A program made the position numbers and the translations under genes. Shown here piece by piece: positions 1 to 12,440 of a DNA stretch of 64,000 nucleotides. The number at the start of each line of letters is the position of its first letter. Within the stretch, counting starts at the first letter, position 1. The notes beneath the pieces were generated by a model. That model saw nothing but the letters and a program-made list of their open reading frames with translations. It searched no databases and was not told where the DNA came from. This DNA comes from Progne subis subis (taxonomy: Eukaryota; Chordata; Aves; Passeriformes; Hirundinidae), in the NCBI GenBank assembly GCA_022316685.1, contig JAKJHU010000084.1, forward strand, positions 2,675,001-2,739,000, written 5' to 3'.

Positions 1-22
1 CGGAGCACTCACTCAGAAAGTA

Positions 23-28
23 TTTATT
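23..28 (-). terminator. Possible poly(A) signal (minus strand)
   Basis: The plus strand reads TTTATT here, which is AATAAA on the minus strand, about 22 bases before the left edge of the window. That spacing would suit cleavage at or just beyond the edge for a leftward transcript, such as one starting at the 12.2-kb CpG island. A single hexamer is weak evidence and no exon linking it to that promoter is visible. Confidence 0.2.
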
Positions 29-422
29 CATAGCACACACCATACGAAGGACAGGAGAAAGAAGCATTTGATCATTTCTGCCCCTGACCACACACCTTGA
101 GACAGCAATCCAAAGCACACCTGTGCCCTTACACAATTTCCCTTCAACAGCCAAGTGCCTCCTTTTGGTTTTGCTAGGCCGTGCCTCAGTTTCTCCTGCT
201 CACGTTTCCAGCCTCATGCCATCAGCTGTTTAGGTCTTCACATTCCAGCTCAGCCCTCCAGCTTGCCACCTCCTTCTTTATTACGTTTATGAACATTAAA
301 CTCCCACTCTCCATATCATTATTCTGGTTACCGACACCAGATCCAGATAGTGACAAGCCAGACACAGCACATTCAGGCTCTGCCTTTACCCCAAAAGGAA
401 GAGTCAGCCAATGTGAAACACC

Positions 423-536
423 CAAGGCCAGGCTGGATGAGGCTGGAAGCAACCAGGGTCTAGTGGAAGGTGTTCCTGCCATTTCAGGGGCTGGAATGAT
501 ACAACCTTCAAGGTGCCTTCCAACATAGGCCATGCT
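423..536 (+). mobile_element. CR1 LINE 3' fragment
   Basis: This matches the 3' untranslated tail of avian CR1 non-LTR retrotransposons. It contains GGCCAGGCTGGATGAGGCT, then a diverged GGTCTAGTGGAAGGTGTTCC, then an AAGGTGCCTTCCAAC block that precedes the CR1 end. It is heavily 5'-truncated, the usual outcome of CR1 integration, and its terminal octamer repeat has decayed. It is older than the copies at 7.5 and 25.8 kb, judging by divergence. No coding capacity remains. Confidence 0.7.
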
Positions 537-540
537 GTGA

Positions 541-3330
541 ACACCTGTGAGTATCTCCTTTGCTGGGCATTGGCTGGCCAGCCATTACTCTGAACTTCTT
601 CCCAGAAGTTAATTTTAAATGCATGCTAAACCCAAGGTACCTAAAGAGTCCAGTCTGCATGAGGTAGGTAGGGACTGGAGAAAGGTGGTAGGGAGCTGAA
701 GTTGGAGGACACCCAAATGCCAGACGTGCAGGGGAGCCATACACCTTCTAAAGAGGACAACCAGAAAGACATGCGCTAAACCTCATCAGCAGTGATATTT
801 ACACAAATTTTCCTATTTGTAAACAAATTAACATAGCCACAATGTTTGATTGTACTTCTGTTTTCCATGACTGATGAGTCAGAATAGTTGTTTACAGTTA
901 TTAGCAATACAACCCCACAGTCCATCAGCGCTGCCTTCGCCCCACGGAGGTGAAGCTTCAAAAAACATCAGGAAATAGGGATGCACACCCCAGCCTCAGG
1001 ACTGCACTCTGAGCATTAATACTTGTCATAGACAGCAAGACAGCAGGTAATTACTCTCTGTCATAATTCTGAATGTAAGAATAGTATTTGACAAGCAAAT
1101 CTGTTACGAGAACAGAATTAAGCTACTGAGGTTCAAGCTGATCAAAGGATTTTAAAAAATAATCCAGATTTCACTCTGGATTTAAAAAAAAGAAAAAAAA
1201 ACAAACCCAAAACCCACTCCAAAACCCACTTTAAAAAGCAAGAAAAAGAACCAGTTTTTATTTTTGAGATAGCAAAGCACAGAACAAGCTCAGAGTCTTA
1301 CTACAAAGACATTGTTATGGCTGTAGATGTAGAGAGCCTGGATGGGCAGTTCCCATCACAGGAGCTCCACAGCCCCCAGGAAAAAAGAGCTCTGGTCTCC
1401 CAACTCCCATCCTAGTGCACCATTGCCTACCCCATGTCGTTCTCCTCCTATTCCAGCCATATCTGGAAGCATGTACATTTTCTCCTCCTTACCACAGGCT
1501 TTGAAACCATTTTTACCAGCGCATGCTTGTTCTCTTTTTTCCCCAATATTCCCCAAAACAAATCAGCAAACAGGACAGAAACCAAAGGAACTGCCAAAGA
1601 CATATGCACACAGCATTCCTACATTTCCAGGTAAGTACAAATAACTGAAGGTCTAAGGCACTGCCCCTGAGCCCACTGTAATTTCCATCAGCTTTAAACT
1701 TAGTCCTAGAGCACCTCAAATCCTTCAACCTACTCAACACGGTGGCTAATGACCAGGTAGGAATGAGAAACTGGAGACAGCCTCCAACCCCTGCCACCAA
1801 CAGGCATACTCTGCCTTAAGGACCAAAGTCACTCCCATCTTCTGCTTTCCATCAGTCCTTTGACATTTAAACCAAGGCCCAAAACCAGTCCTGCAGGCTG
1901 ATGATACAGAAAGGTCCCTGCACTCCTCCAGTGCTGGGGTTTTTCTCCCTCAACACTGGTCAGCATTCTCACAGTCAGCACCTCAGCTTAGTCCGCATTT
2001 GGAGAAAACCTTATGGATATGGATGCTAGCTCAGAGAGTTTGATTTCACTGGCACTGAAGCAGCAGGCTGAAGCTCACATGCTACTTTCATTTCTACACC
2101 CAGTCACACTTCGTATTTTGAAAGCAGTAAAAACATTTCAACACAAAAATTCAGGCATGTTCATGACATGTCAAGGGAGATGGCAGCAGGTAAGGAATGG
2201 AAAATTACAGACAAGGAAAAGAAGAATGGTAAATTGACACTTTAAAAAGTAGAGAGGTCACCAATTTACCCTTTAAAAGAATCCATCAGCAAACCGGACA
2301 GCACCGTTCACCAGGTAGCAACCATGACACAGAAATCCAGAAGTCTCCAGGGCTGCCTACACTCTTACTTGCAATTTTTATTCCTGAGGATACTCAGTCA
2401 CAACCAAGATCAAAAGCAGAGCTGACCCCACATGCTAGGAAAGCACACAGACTGTGGGGGATAATTTCCTTGTCCTTATGGCATGGTTATCTCACCTGGG
2501 ATCTTCCCTCCCACCTCTGCCTCTGACCAGAACTGCATCAAAACTTGCCTCCTGCTTGGTTAGAGGATACCTCAGGAAGCAGCTGATGCTGATCATGGCA
2601 AACAACAGCCTGTTTGTGCCCTTTCAAAGCACAGGATGATGCAAAAATGCCCCAGAAACGAGTTGTTTCTTCTGCATTTGGCTACGGGCACAAACATACA
2701 GAAACACAATTATCCTGGTTATTTACTCTCCACCAAAGAGATAAGGGCTGTGACGACAAGAGTGAGCAAGTGGGTTCTTCTTCATGGGCCTTCCCAGGAT
2801 AGCAGCAGCTCTTGGGAGAGCAGGGTGGAAGAGAAGAGAGGAAGCATTGCCACCAGTCTCCATCACAGCCAGATCATTCCTGTACCTGATATGTTTTATT
2901 TCAAAATCAGGTCTTAGACTGGTGGGGGTTTGCACCTTGGGCTTTCTCTTGGAGGGCAAGCAGGAGGGAAAAGGCAGCAGAAAAACAACTACTTGCCTTA
3001 CTCATCACAACGGGAGCAGAGAAATCCGTCCTCATGCACTGAAGGCATTGAAAACCCTCAGAAAAACAGGAGCCCTCGATGGGTTACACTTAAAGAATAT
3101 GTTCAGTGAACTCTCATCTTGTTTTTGTAGTCTCCCTAGTCCTGTGCTGCTGCCCAACCCGTTCTGCCTACAAAGGAAAGCCAGGGCAGGGCCTGGAAGG
3201 GTTTGGACCAATTTTTCACCGAGCAGCAACATCACTAAGTGCTGATTCTGCCACATTTGCTATTGCTCCAACCTCAGCACCTTCAGAAGCCCAAAGCCCT
3301 GAGGCTTTGCCCAGCCAACCTTCCCTGACT
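541..3330. other. Unique non-coding DNA, no gene seen
   Basis: I find no recognisable exon, RNA gene or transposon here. Open frames are at most about 150 codons, lack any familiar motif and overlap one another in different frames. Visible details are an 8-bp perfect stem (1161-1168 with 1175-1182, loop of six) sitting inside an A-rich stretch, and the A/C-rich tract listed separately. Confidence 0.5.
1184..1251. repeat. A/C-rich low-complexity tract
   Basis: The plus strand is almost entirely A and C over this stretch, with short AAAACCCAC-type units repeated and A runs of seven to nine. It resembles the longer A/C-rich tract at 51,101-51,212. It has no coding potential. Confidence 0.7.
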
Positions 3331-3339
3331 CGACAGAAC

Positions 3340-3720
3340 GCCATCCCAATGCCACGTATCCGTGAGGGCAGGACTCGCGGCCCGCCTGGCGCTCGGACAC
3401 GGGGCAGGAAGGGCGACGGCCCTGCTTCCACCCTCGGCAGCTCCGGGTCGGGAAGGAGCCGGGAGGGACCCGGGCACGTCCCTAACTCCCAGCTAAGTTG
3501 GGCGGCTGAATCAGCGCGGGCGGACGGTGATTTGCTGCTGACACAGAGCTGCAATAAATCACCACCTTTCTGGAGCAACGAGGAAGTTGCAGGGGTGACT
3601 CAGTCATCCTCCATCCTGACGCCATTCCAGGAGCAGAGCCACATACATCCCCCGGCTTTGGGCTGTGCCCGTGGCCCAAAAATAGCTTTTAAGCCAAATC
3701 CTGCAGTCATCATTTAAACC
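3340..3720. promoter_or_regulatory. CpG-rich patch with AP-1/MARE-like sites
   Basis: From about 3350 to 3540 the sequence is GC-rich with roughly twenty CpG dinucleotides, unlike the AT-rich DNA on both sides. Within about 100 bp there are three sites of the AP-1/MAF-recognition type: GCTGAATCAGC (3505-3515, near-palindromic), TGCTGAC (3536-3542) and TGACTCAGTCA (3596-3606). A CCAAAAATAG box near 3675 resembles MEF2/SRF sites. AP-1, NF-E2 and MAF family bZIP proteins are known to bind such motifs. That this is an enhancer or alternative promoter is an inference. An open plus-strand frame of 203 codons (3106-3717) crosses the patch and starts with a hydrophobic, signal-like stretch, but it matches nothing I know and is probably chance in GC-rich DNA. 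Confidence 0.4.
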
Positions 3721-6700
3721 TGAAACCCTTTTATTTACACTCAGCAAGAACTCATGTATGTTTTTGACAATGCTGAGAGTAACCAGTGCTTAAATTATTT
3801 GCTTAGCAAAGGAGTCTATTTAACTACAAGAGTTACACCAAGTATGCAATGTTTTCTGACCCACATAGAAGCTACTAATTTGCATTTTATGGAACCGCTT
3901 TGCATAGACGACCCATCTTAATGGCCAACAACTTACTGTACAAGAATTAATAATTGAAAAGCATCTCGTCAGCACTGTTATTTGTATTACAGGTAACTCA
4001 CAAACCTCATTACGCTGTAGCATTAAATTTCCAGTGACCTTCTGGAAAGCTGCTCACTCTGAGAGTCTTTTTTTAAGGCATGATCTCTCAAAATGCCAAG
4101 CAATTGCTGAGAAAGTACGTGACAGCTACCCAGAGTCTGTGGGAGAGGCCAGGCAAAACACCCTGTCAGAAATACAGCAGCCTGATCCCCCTTTGGCTGA
4201 AGAAGTGACTTTGACTCCACGAAATCCCCCCTCTCTCCAGCCAGTCCCTCGGCCAAGCTTCTCTCGCAAACTTCTGCCTTAATGCCAGATTAATCCTACT
4301 TCCTCCAGTCCCCAGACATCTAAGAAGCTCCAGCTCTTTTCCTCTCTAATCATTGGCTTTTAAACTATTTCTGTGGCAGCACCCAAGCATTTGCTGTGGA
4401 TGAAAGAAGGCCCAGAGACTAGCACAGAAGTGTAAAGGCAAACAGAAATTACATAGCAAAGCCTGGGATTTTCATAGTCTTAGGGAAATTAGGTCCCCTG
4501 AATCCCATGGCAACTCTCAGAAGAGTCGAGTGCATAATTTTCCATTATGCTTGTAAAAATCCCCAAATAAATGTACAACTAAATGCAGGTTCACAAGGCC
4601 GAGCATTTATCATTCTCCTAAACATTGTTACTAAGCCTGAGGTCTCTTAATTCCATGTTTTAAGGTTTGATTTTTCAGAAAACAGTCCTTCTTTTGCCAA
4701 AACGCCGAAGATGCAGAACGGTAGCTACAGGAAAATCCAGCTGAGAGTCCGTGGCTGGGGAAGGCCAAGAGAGCACCCCCACATTTGGAGCTGCTCGCCC
4801 CGATGTGCCTGTCCCGCTGACAGAGCCTCTCCGTGCTGGGATCAGTCACTCCTCGCTCACGGCGACATCCTTGCTCGGGGTTTGCCCGTACACAATCTGC
4901 TCCAGAACACGCTCACTGTCTGTGCCGCTCCCAAAGCCTCTCTGGCATCTTTCTGCAGGACTGAAGCAGGAAGATTTGGGGCAGCCAGGGGCTGATTTAT
5001 CTCTGCGTGAACGCCTTGCGGGTGTAATTTGCGCAGCTCTCCCAAACAAAACATTTTCACTGCCATAGCAAAGGCAAATTTGCCTGAACCCAATTTGTTT
5101 GGTACTTAATTAGCATCTCTGCTGCAATGCTGGAGACAAAAGAAAAAAGCGCTCCCCTCCTCCGATGAGCACCGGGACTTTTTAATCTCAGATACACCTT
5201 ATCCAGCACGACCAAAGCAGAAGGAATACAGCTCCCTCTTACTATTAAACAGAGATCATCTCAGAAGCTTGTTCATCACAAGGTTTTGATTTTAATTTCG
5301 GTAGCCCCGACTGATGGACTCCCACACCTGAAAACCAGGGAGTAATTTAAAAACATACATCATAAGAAAAAACAATTATATCCATTAGACCTTTAAGCAG
5401 TAAAAAGAATAGAGATGGTATTAGAAAACCCTGGCTGGCTTTCCTTTCACCCACTAATCAAACAACTCCCTGAAGTACTCGCAGGAGCTTCTCCTGTCCA
5501 CATTTCTGAGGCAGGCAAAGAGGAGAGCCAGATCCCCTAGATTCAGTCTGCCTTATTCAGCAGCTTCAGCTCTGCTATTTCAGATTCCTGCAAAAGCGAA
5601 GGCTCGGAAGGGAAAGTTGATCCTCCGGGCATCCACCAGACCACAACTACTGCACGCACATAAGAGGCAGGGCTGCACTGGAGGAGAGGAGCAGCAGCCT
5701 GTCCTTCAGCATCACATGGCTGGCCACGCTCAGCAGCCCAAACCACAGCCTCAAACACCCAGCTCAGAGAACGCCCTGGAGCCGGGCACATCCTTCGGTA
5801 ACAAAAGAGCGGCTCCTGCACACCGTCAGTGCATTTACTGCACGTTAGCTGGGCTCCCATCAAGATGCAGCTGGGGTGAGCAGGCCTGTAGATGAAAATA
5901 AGCAGCAGGATCCAAAGTGGATATTGCCGGAACACAGAAACATCTTAGTCATCCCTCAAAGTTGAAGCAGCAATGGGCTTACAGCCCATTACCAGCCCTT
6001 AGAAAGACAGCATTTGTTTTGGTTTACCAGCCAATTCTTCCCTCAGACTGTTTTCCACTGGAGATGTGCAAATGTCTGCTACTCAGAGCTTTACTGAATA
6101 GCAATTTAAAAGGCATGCTCCAAACACAAAAGTGAACTTCAACAAGCTTGCTCCCCCAGGAACAGCACACCAACATCATGAACGTGCACAGCGCATGGAA
6201 AATGCTGCTGCCACTGTAAAAAAAGGGACTACGAGCAATGTGTTCCTTCCTCTGTGTCTTCCTGCAAAAACAGTCTCCCTGCCCAATATCCATAACTGCA
6301 CAGGCTCCACAAATCTAACTAGCCATGACTCCAAAACACAGAGCTCTGTCTGCCTAACTGCATAAACATTAAAGTTGTTTTGCTTTTATTAATAAAATCT
6401 TGGGACAGGATGAGATAAAAATCCTAAGGAGGAAAGTCTAAGAGGTAAGTACCTCCCCCTCCCTGAGTAAAGAGCTGTCTTTGTGTGAATAAACTGGGCA
6501 ACCTAGATAAACTTTTCCTTGTTTATTATAAAAGCTCAAGTTCACCAAGGTCCTTTTATGTCCTGATGTATGAAATCATTCCAGCTACATATAATTTCAC
6601 AGAGCTAAAGGGGTGAGGCTACGGTATTTATAGATACATTCAGGGCTAAAATTTTGGTTAGTAGCAACATTTTTATGGCCTCAACACCTAATGTACTTTT

Positions 6701-7524
6701 GGGAAAATGCCCACCTGTATATATAGATCCTGGGAAATTTTCCTTATTAAATACATATTTCAAGTGAACTTGCTCTTTATCTTCTTCCAAACTTGACAGA
6801 TAAAGACTGGGCTTTCCTCTTAAAGATTCAGAGACAAAAGGAGAAGAAACTGAGGTCACTTTCATAGCAAGAGGAAAGCCTCTGATCCCATCCTGACGCT
6901 TTCAGACGTGTTCACCGGTTTGGTTTTTTTATTCTCAAAAACAGGGCCTCAGATTTCCTAAGACACATTAAGACATGAATCTCAGTAAACAATTCAAAAC
7001 ACAAAGAGACAGACAGGGCTCCACAAAAAAAAAAGGGGAAGAATGGCTTTCTCTTATGCAGATAACAAATTACGAGTTTACAATGGTTTAAAAACCCGTT
7101 TCTCTAACCCTCTTACCCAGAGCCCTGTCTAAAGTCTGCTCAGGACTGGATCAATACTCCACTTAGATCACTTGGCACTGGCATCTCTTCACTCCAGAAT
7201 TACCTTGCTTTGAAGCAAGCAACAGCAGACATGCAGGCAAAGGCTGCTGTTGGATTAACACTGTTCCAGAGATCGTATCCATATCCATTACTATTATTGT
7301 GTAAAGCATCATTACATAAGCCTCTCTTTTTAAAATAAAATGCTTGTCTGGTCAGTCTCTACTATTATCCCTAAACTATCAGGCTGAAATTCCACCCACT
7401 TTAATCATAAGTTTACAGGCTTAAGGGTGGAATAGTAGTAAAAATGACAAGATGAAGAATTTCTATTTGCTTTAAAAACATGAAAATTCTACCCATTTTT
7501 ATCAACAGGATTTCAGCAGCTGCC
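3721..7524. other. Unique non-coding DNA, no gene seen
   Basis: This is AT-rich sequence without recognisable exons or repeats. The longest open frame (minus strand, 5543-5935, 130 codons) has no familiar domain and is overlapped by an equally open plus-strand frame, as expected by chance. No RNA gene was seen. Confidence 0.5.
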
Positions 7525-7719
7525 ACGGTAAGGGCACTGCCCAGGCTCCCCAGGGAATGGGCACAGCCCCAAGGCTGCCAGAGCTCCAGGAGCATTTGGA
7601 CAACGCTCTCAGGGATGCACAGCGTGGGACTGTTGGGATGTCAGTGCAGGGACAGGGGTTGGACTCAGTGATCCTCATAGGTCCCTTCCAGCTCCAGATA
7701 CTCTTTGATTGCATGATTT
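7525..7719 (+). mobile_element. CR1 LINE 3' fragment (younger subfamily)
   Basis: This is a well-preserved CR1 tail. It runs from GGGCACTGCCCAGGCTCCCC through GCTGCCAGAGCTCCAGGAGC and GGTTGGACTCAGTGATCCTC to GGTCCCTTCCAGCTCCAGAT, then a degraded ATTCTATG-type terminus (GATACTCTTTGATTGCATGA). The same subfamily occurs at 12,762-13,055, 25,805-25,990 and 50,575-50,640. The low divergence among these copies suggests a burst in the songbird lineage. It is 5'-truncated and non-coding. A plus-strand open frame beginning at 7557 starts inside it and is not a gene. Confidence 0.85.
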
Positions 7720-9289
7720 CCATAATAAATTACCAACCTTTGAGAAGCTTCTTTCAAATAAACCAAACACAACTTCACCACCAGTATCCAGAAGTCTGTG
7801 ACCCAGAGAGCTCCTGTAACCCAGCACAAACTCCTGAATCATCAGTACAAAAGCAAATACTGCAGGTTAATTCACAGCCAAAGGATCCTGCTTCCCTGCC
7901 ACAGAAAGAAAAACTGGAATTTAAACCACAACTATGCTACCACCCATCTATTCCTGAAATGGTCAAGGATGGCCTGGTGGAAGCCAAGCTACAGAACAGT
8001 TCAGGGACTGAGTTACTGCTGTTTCTGCATCATGCAGCACTTACCAGAATCTGTATTACATAACTTCAAGCTCTTTAACACAACTTTTAAATTCTGCTCT
8101 CCGCACTCTTACGCATCCCCTAAAATGTTGCGCCAGATCCCGTGCTAAGATTTACTTTGGTAAATCTTTCAACAGTTGCCGAAGTTGCTCCTTGGCTTGC
8201 AGCAACTCTTTTTTCATCTGAGTGTTTCTGAATCAAGACTCATCCCAATCCATGTCCAAGATGCACAGCTGCAGAAATCACTTCTTGTATTTGAACATTT
8301 TTTTGCATGCAGTCACCTAAATATGACAGTCATAACAGTACCTATGCATGCAAGGTGGCTGTAAACAGGGCTGGGATTATACCTCACTGCAAATATAAAG
8401 CAGTTATCTTCATATACTTTCTAAGACTGCTTAGCATCCCCACATATAATTCATTTCTGTCTAAAAATCTAAAAAGAAATATGTTCTTCTAGAATTCAGA
8501 TAAAATCACAAGCACTTCAAATGGCAAACTGTAAAATGAAAAAAATAAAATCCTTCTCAGACTGGACAATTATACCAGAAGTTCACCAGCACAGGAGGCT
8601 GTGAACACTAATGCCATGAAGTTTTTCAAAACTAATTAAGACTTTTTTTTAGAGAAGACAATCCATCAGCAGCTATTAAGCCTCCCTGGAACTGCCTGCC
8701 CAAAGGTCTCCTAGAGTGCTGACTGCTACAAGGGTTTACCAGGAGGAGAACTTCACTGTTCTAGTTTTTCTATGCACCTGGGAGTGGTCCCATCAGAAGA
8801 GCTACTGAGCTAGACAGACCTCTAGTCTGACACAGAATGATTGCTCTTACTTCATTCACAAGATTGAAGATGACAAGAGACCAACCTGCTAATAAATCAG
8901 AGCAGAAGTAAACTCGTACCAGTAAAAAATAGTCTTAACATGACTGATTGCATATCACATTCCACACTGCCTCCTCTGAACATCCTACAACAACACAGCC
9001 TTAATAGTACTACCTATTCCCTGAAGTACATCTTTAGATTCCAGTGTACCCAAAATGTGCTTGTGTACATTTATCACAAATGTTATACAGCACACAGAGC
9101 AGCCAGTAGCAGTGACAGACATTTGCAAGTGCTTGTGAAATCCCTTTGCAATTACATATCTGCTTATATAGAGTTTAACACAGCCAGCAAGGAAATAAAT
9201 AACAACAAAAATAATAAACACTTTCCAGAGTATTTTCATACACATATTCAAAATGTAATCCTGTTCCATCCCCTGCTAGAGGATGGAAA
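7720..9289. other. Unique non-coding DNA, no gene seen
   Basis: This is AT-rich and contains no recognised element. A plus-strand open frame at 8940-9422 (160 codons) has no known motif. I saw no repeat or RNA gene. Confidence 0.5.
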
Positions 9290-10090
9290 AGCAGCACCCT
9301 CAAGGGTCGCATACCTTTCCTTGAATGAGAGGAAGATTGGAAGGCTCAGGCTTCACACCAAAACTAAGGCCTCTGAAAAACTGACTGCAGGAGTTGCTTC
9401 TTCCTTTCCCCCAAACACTTGATGCCATCACATCCTGTATTTTCAGAACAAGATGCACTCCTAGAGCTGCAGAGGCCAGGCAAGCCCACCGCAGCGCAGC
9501 TGCAGACGGGGGTCCCAGAGAGGCACTGCACACACACTGAGAGGTCCATGCTGGCCGACACCTCCCTCTCCTCCCCACGCTCCGAATACTTCCCCCACAT
9601 CCCAGCCTGCCCCTTTCCCTCCCAGCTCCCGTCTCTCCCGGTGGGGTGTCATCTCCAGCACGGCAGCGATGCCTGCGCCAACCTTTGCGGCGCGGCCCGC
9701 ACATCATCGCCTCCTCGCTGAGCAGATTCAGGGAGACAAGCCCTGCAAACCTCTCCTGCAGCAATGCTACCTCCACGACAACAAGAAATGGCCAACTAAT
9801 AACGGACTGGTTGAGGGGCTGCCAGCTTCAGCAAACGTGGCTGGAATTGTGGGTTTTGTTTCATTTAGGAAGCTTCCAGTTGAGCGTTGGTCATGTTGCT
9901 TGACCCAGCCCCTGGACCGCAGTAGCCCAGAGCCCGCACAGCACCCCAGGCACCACTGGCTGTGCACAAAGACGTTCGACGTGGCCTTGGATTGTCAACT
10001 AAATGAAGCCGAAAGTGAGGTTGCCCATGCGTGCAGGCAGCACCTAAGGCGCTGCAGAAGCTCCTGGAGCACAGACAATCGATAGTAAGT
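9290..10090. other. GC-richer unique segment with open frames
   Basis: Between about 9430 and 10080 the sequence is richer in G+C than its surroundings. It stays open in several frames at once: minus 9300-9776 (158 codons) and plus 9669-10085 (138 codons). The plus frame ends next to a splice-donor-like sequence (ATA then GTAAGTAC at 10082-10089). I recognise no domain and the peptide composition looks non-native. It could be an unrecognised exon, but chance openness in GC-rich DNA explains it as well. Confidence 0.2.
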
Positions 10091-10680
10091 ACATCATAAT
10101 CCCAAAGAGATTGCTAAAAATGTATTTAGTACATTACTGTGTCCACTCATTGTGTTTCCATCCAACATTTGCAACATGCCAAGTGCAGCAGATCTGCCTG
10201 ATGTAAACAGCTGCCCTAATCCACGCTGTTGTATAGATCGTGTTTACCCAAAGCTGAATGATCATTTCAACCTTTGTTAATCTGATTGCATAACAAACCA
10301 CAGCAGCCTGAAATAACCAGGCTGCTCTCTCCGGCACACATCAGCTGAAATCAGTCGTTTCAGCACCCTGCTTCTTGTAAAAAACAGAACAAACCCAATC
10401 ACGGAGAAAGAAGAAAATAAACAAAGCGCCTGGCCACTGCTCTCGCATCCAGCCACCACGCACATCGCAGCATGCGGATGCCATGGAGCACATTCGCACC
10501 TGGAGCAGGCTGCGAGCACAAGGCAGAGCAAAATGTTCTCAACCACCGAGCTCCACTGCGCAACTGAAGCACATTCTGCTGGATCTCATTCACAGCTCGG
10601 GCGCAGGCTCGCAAGCAAACGTGGATTTTCAAAACATGTAATTGCACGTATATAAACAAAGGCCATAATTTACATGGCAG
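10091..10680. promoter_or_regulatory. Candidate conserved non-coding element
   Basis: There is no open frame of note, but the texture resembles vertebrate enhancers. It has a forkhead-like TGTAAACAGCTG with an overlapping E-box near 10,201, a second forkhead core (GTGTTTACCC) near 10,240, a POU/C-EBP-like ATTGCATAAC near 10,285 and a RUNX core (AACCACA) near 10,296. Each motif is short and common. Only their density within about 100 bp makes this worth listing. Confidence 0.2.
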
Positions 10681-11504
10681 ATCCTATGAAAGCTTATCTA
10701 GCACATGACATCACACCCATAAATTACAACTTAAAGCAACTGTGCCAAACTGCTCCCACCCTCCCACCCCAAAATGAAGATGATTAATATCAAACCCTGC
10801 TCATCCACGCCTGCGCCTCTTGGGAACAAACATACACGAAGTACCTCCCAAGACAGAGTAGTATTTAAAGATTCTTCCGACAATGAGAAGATTTATAATT
10901 ATTATTGCATCGTGTCATCACAAAGCCTTAAACAAATCAAGCTGCCTCATCATACGACACCTAAGATAATACAAGGTTAAACAGCATCAAGCAGTATCGA
11001 TTAACTTCACTTGTATGGAAGGGCAACCACTCCCAGCCCCTGGGTATGGGGATCTTCAGCCTCACAGCTATTACTAAACAGCAAGTTAGAGAAGCAAAAT
11101 CAAAACACACAGATTTCTTCGAACAGGCTCAGAACCATTGTTTTTCCATTGAAATCCAACCAACCAGGGCATAGGGAAAGTGAAGGGCAGGCGAATGGGG
11201 AACTGCACAGAGTGAGGGACGTGTCTCAGCATCTCTCAGCTTTAGTTCACTGGTCCCTGATCAGCTTGGGAGAAATCAAGAGGCGGTATCAGGAGCTAAC
11301 ATGACACTGCCTATTGATCACAGCCAGCTCTCCACAGCACACAACAGAATTCCTCCTCTGGACTGATGATACCGGAGGAGGTTGCCTTATGGCACAACCG
11401 GCAGACGAGACAGGCATCGGCGGACTCTCTAACCAAAACACGCCTGAATACCTTTGTAAGGCAAAACCAGCCAAGTATCTCTGCTCCAGGCATAAATATC
11501 TGCT
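10681..11504. other. Unique non-coding DNA beside CpG island
   Basis: The composition grades from AT-rich to GC-rich as the CpG island approaches. No exon, repeat or RNA gene is recognised. If the leftward gene proposed at 12.2 kb is real, this is the start of its first intron. Confidence 0.45.
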
Positions 11505-12190
11505 GCTCCGAGGCCGCGGCTCCCCACAAATAATTGCTAATTATCGCAGTGGCCCCACGCTCCGCCCGCGTCGGGGCAGTGCCCCCGCAGCAGGCCCTGC
11601 ACCGGGGAACAGAGCGGCTCCGCCGGGTCTGGCCGCGCCAGCTGGGTCTGTCCGTCTGCATCACGCTCTGCCCGCACCGAATTCCCATTTCTGCGCGTTG
11701 TTACCAATCTGACATCACCCCAGAGCAAGCACAGTCTGACATCTACAGTTAACTCGGCGATGGTGTAAGTGCCGCCCGGCGCACAAGCGGTCGGTGTTGC
11801 AATACGCCGCTGCCGAACATCGAAAAAGAACACGGATAAATAGATACAGACCTCGACGTACAGCTACAGCATCTAGAACCCGCCGGAGAGCGGCCCGCAG
11901 GGTTCGCTCCTGCACCGGCCGCGGAGCCGCAGCCGAAGCCCCCCGGGCGCTGCCGGGCCGGGGGGACCCCAGCCACCCACCCGCAGCCATTTCCCGGCCA
12001 GCCCGCTCCGCACAAAGCCCGCCGGGCCATGAATAAAACATCGCCCGGAGGCGGCGGCAAGGGGGGTCGGGATAGAGAAATAAGGGAATGGAAAGCGAAG
12101 CGGGGAAGCGACGGCGGGAGCGGCCCTGCGGAGAATGGGGGAGGCTCCCCCCGGCCCCTGACCCGCAGTGCCCCGGCCCCGGGCGCTCAC

Positions 12191-12330
12191 CTCGGCAGCC
12201 GCGCTCGCAGCGGCTCCCCCGGGCCGGAGCGGACGGCGGACGGCGGGCGCGGGCAGCGGTGGCTCCCGGGCTGTGAGCGGCGGCGGGGAGCGGAGCCGAG
12301 CCGAGCGGAGCCGAGCGGCCTCTCGGGGAG
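12191..12330 (-). other. Putative untranslated first exon
   Basis: On the minus strand the sequence reads CTGCCGAG and then GTGAGCGCC, a near-consensus 5' splice site with the exon ending at 12,191. The GC-box cluster lies just upstream (12,331-12,372), so initiation somewhere around 12,300-12,330 is reasonable, giving an exon of roughly 110-140 bases. No ATG occurs on the minus strand anywhere in 12,191-12,440, so the exon should be 5' untranslated with the start codon in a later exon to the left. The exact start site is an inference. The purine/pyrimidine repetition near 12,290-12,320 (GAGCCGAGCGG units) is typical of GC-rich 5' UTRs. Confidence 0.5.
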
Positions 12331-12372
12331 CGGGCGGGGCGGGGCGGGCGGGGCGGAGCGGGGCGGGCGCGG
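12331..12372. promoter_or_regulatory. GC-box / Sp1 cluster
   Basis: Five to six GGGCGG-type Sp1/KLF sites are packed head to tail in about 40 bp. The runs of G also fit a G-quadruplex on the plus strand. It sits just upstream of the putative minus-strand first exon. Confidence 0.7.
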
Positions 12373-12440
12373 GGCCGTCACCGCCGGGGAGGAGCCGCCC
12401 GCCCCGCCGGGTCCCCGCGGGGTGCGGGGGGCGAGGGGCC

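Noticed and set aside
3106..3717. 203-codon plus-strand frame with a signal-peptide-like start, after an acceptor-like TTGTTTTTGTAG
   Set aside because: The hydrophobic start is suggestive, but there is no homology and the C-terminal part is driven by the CpG-rich patch. Kept only as a remark.
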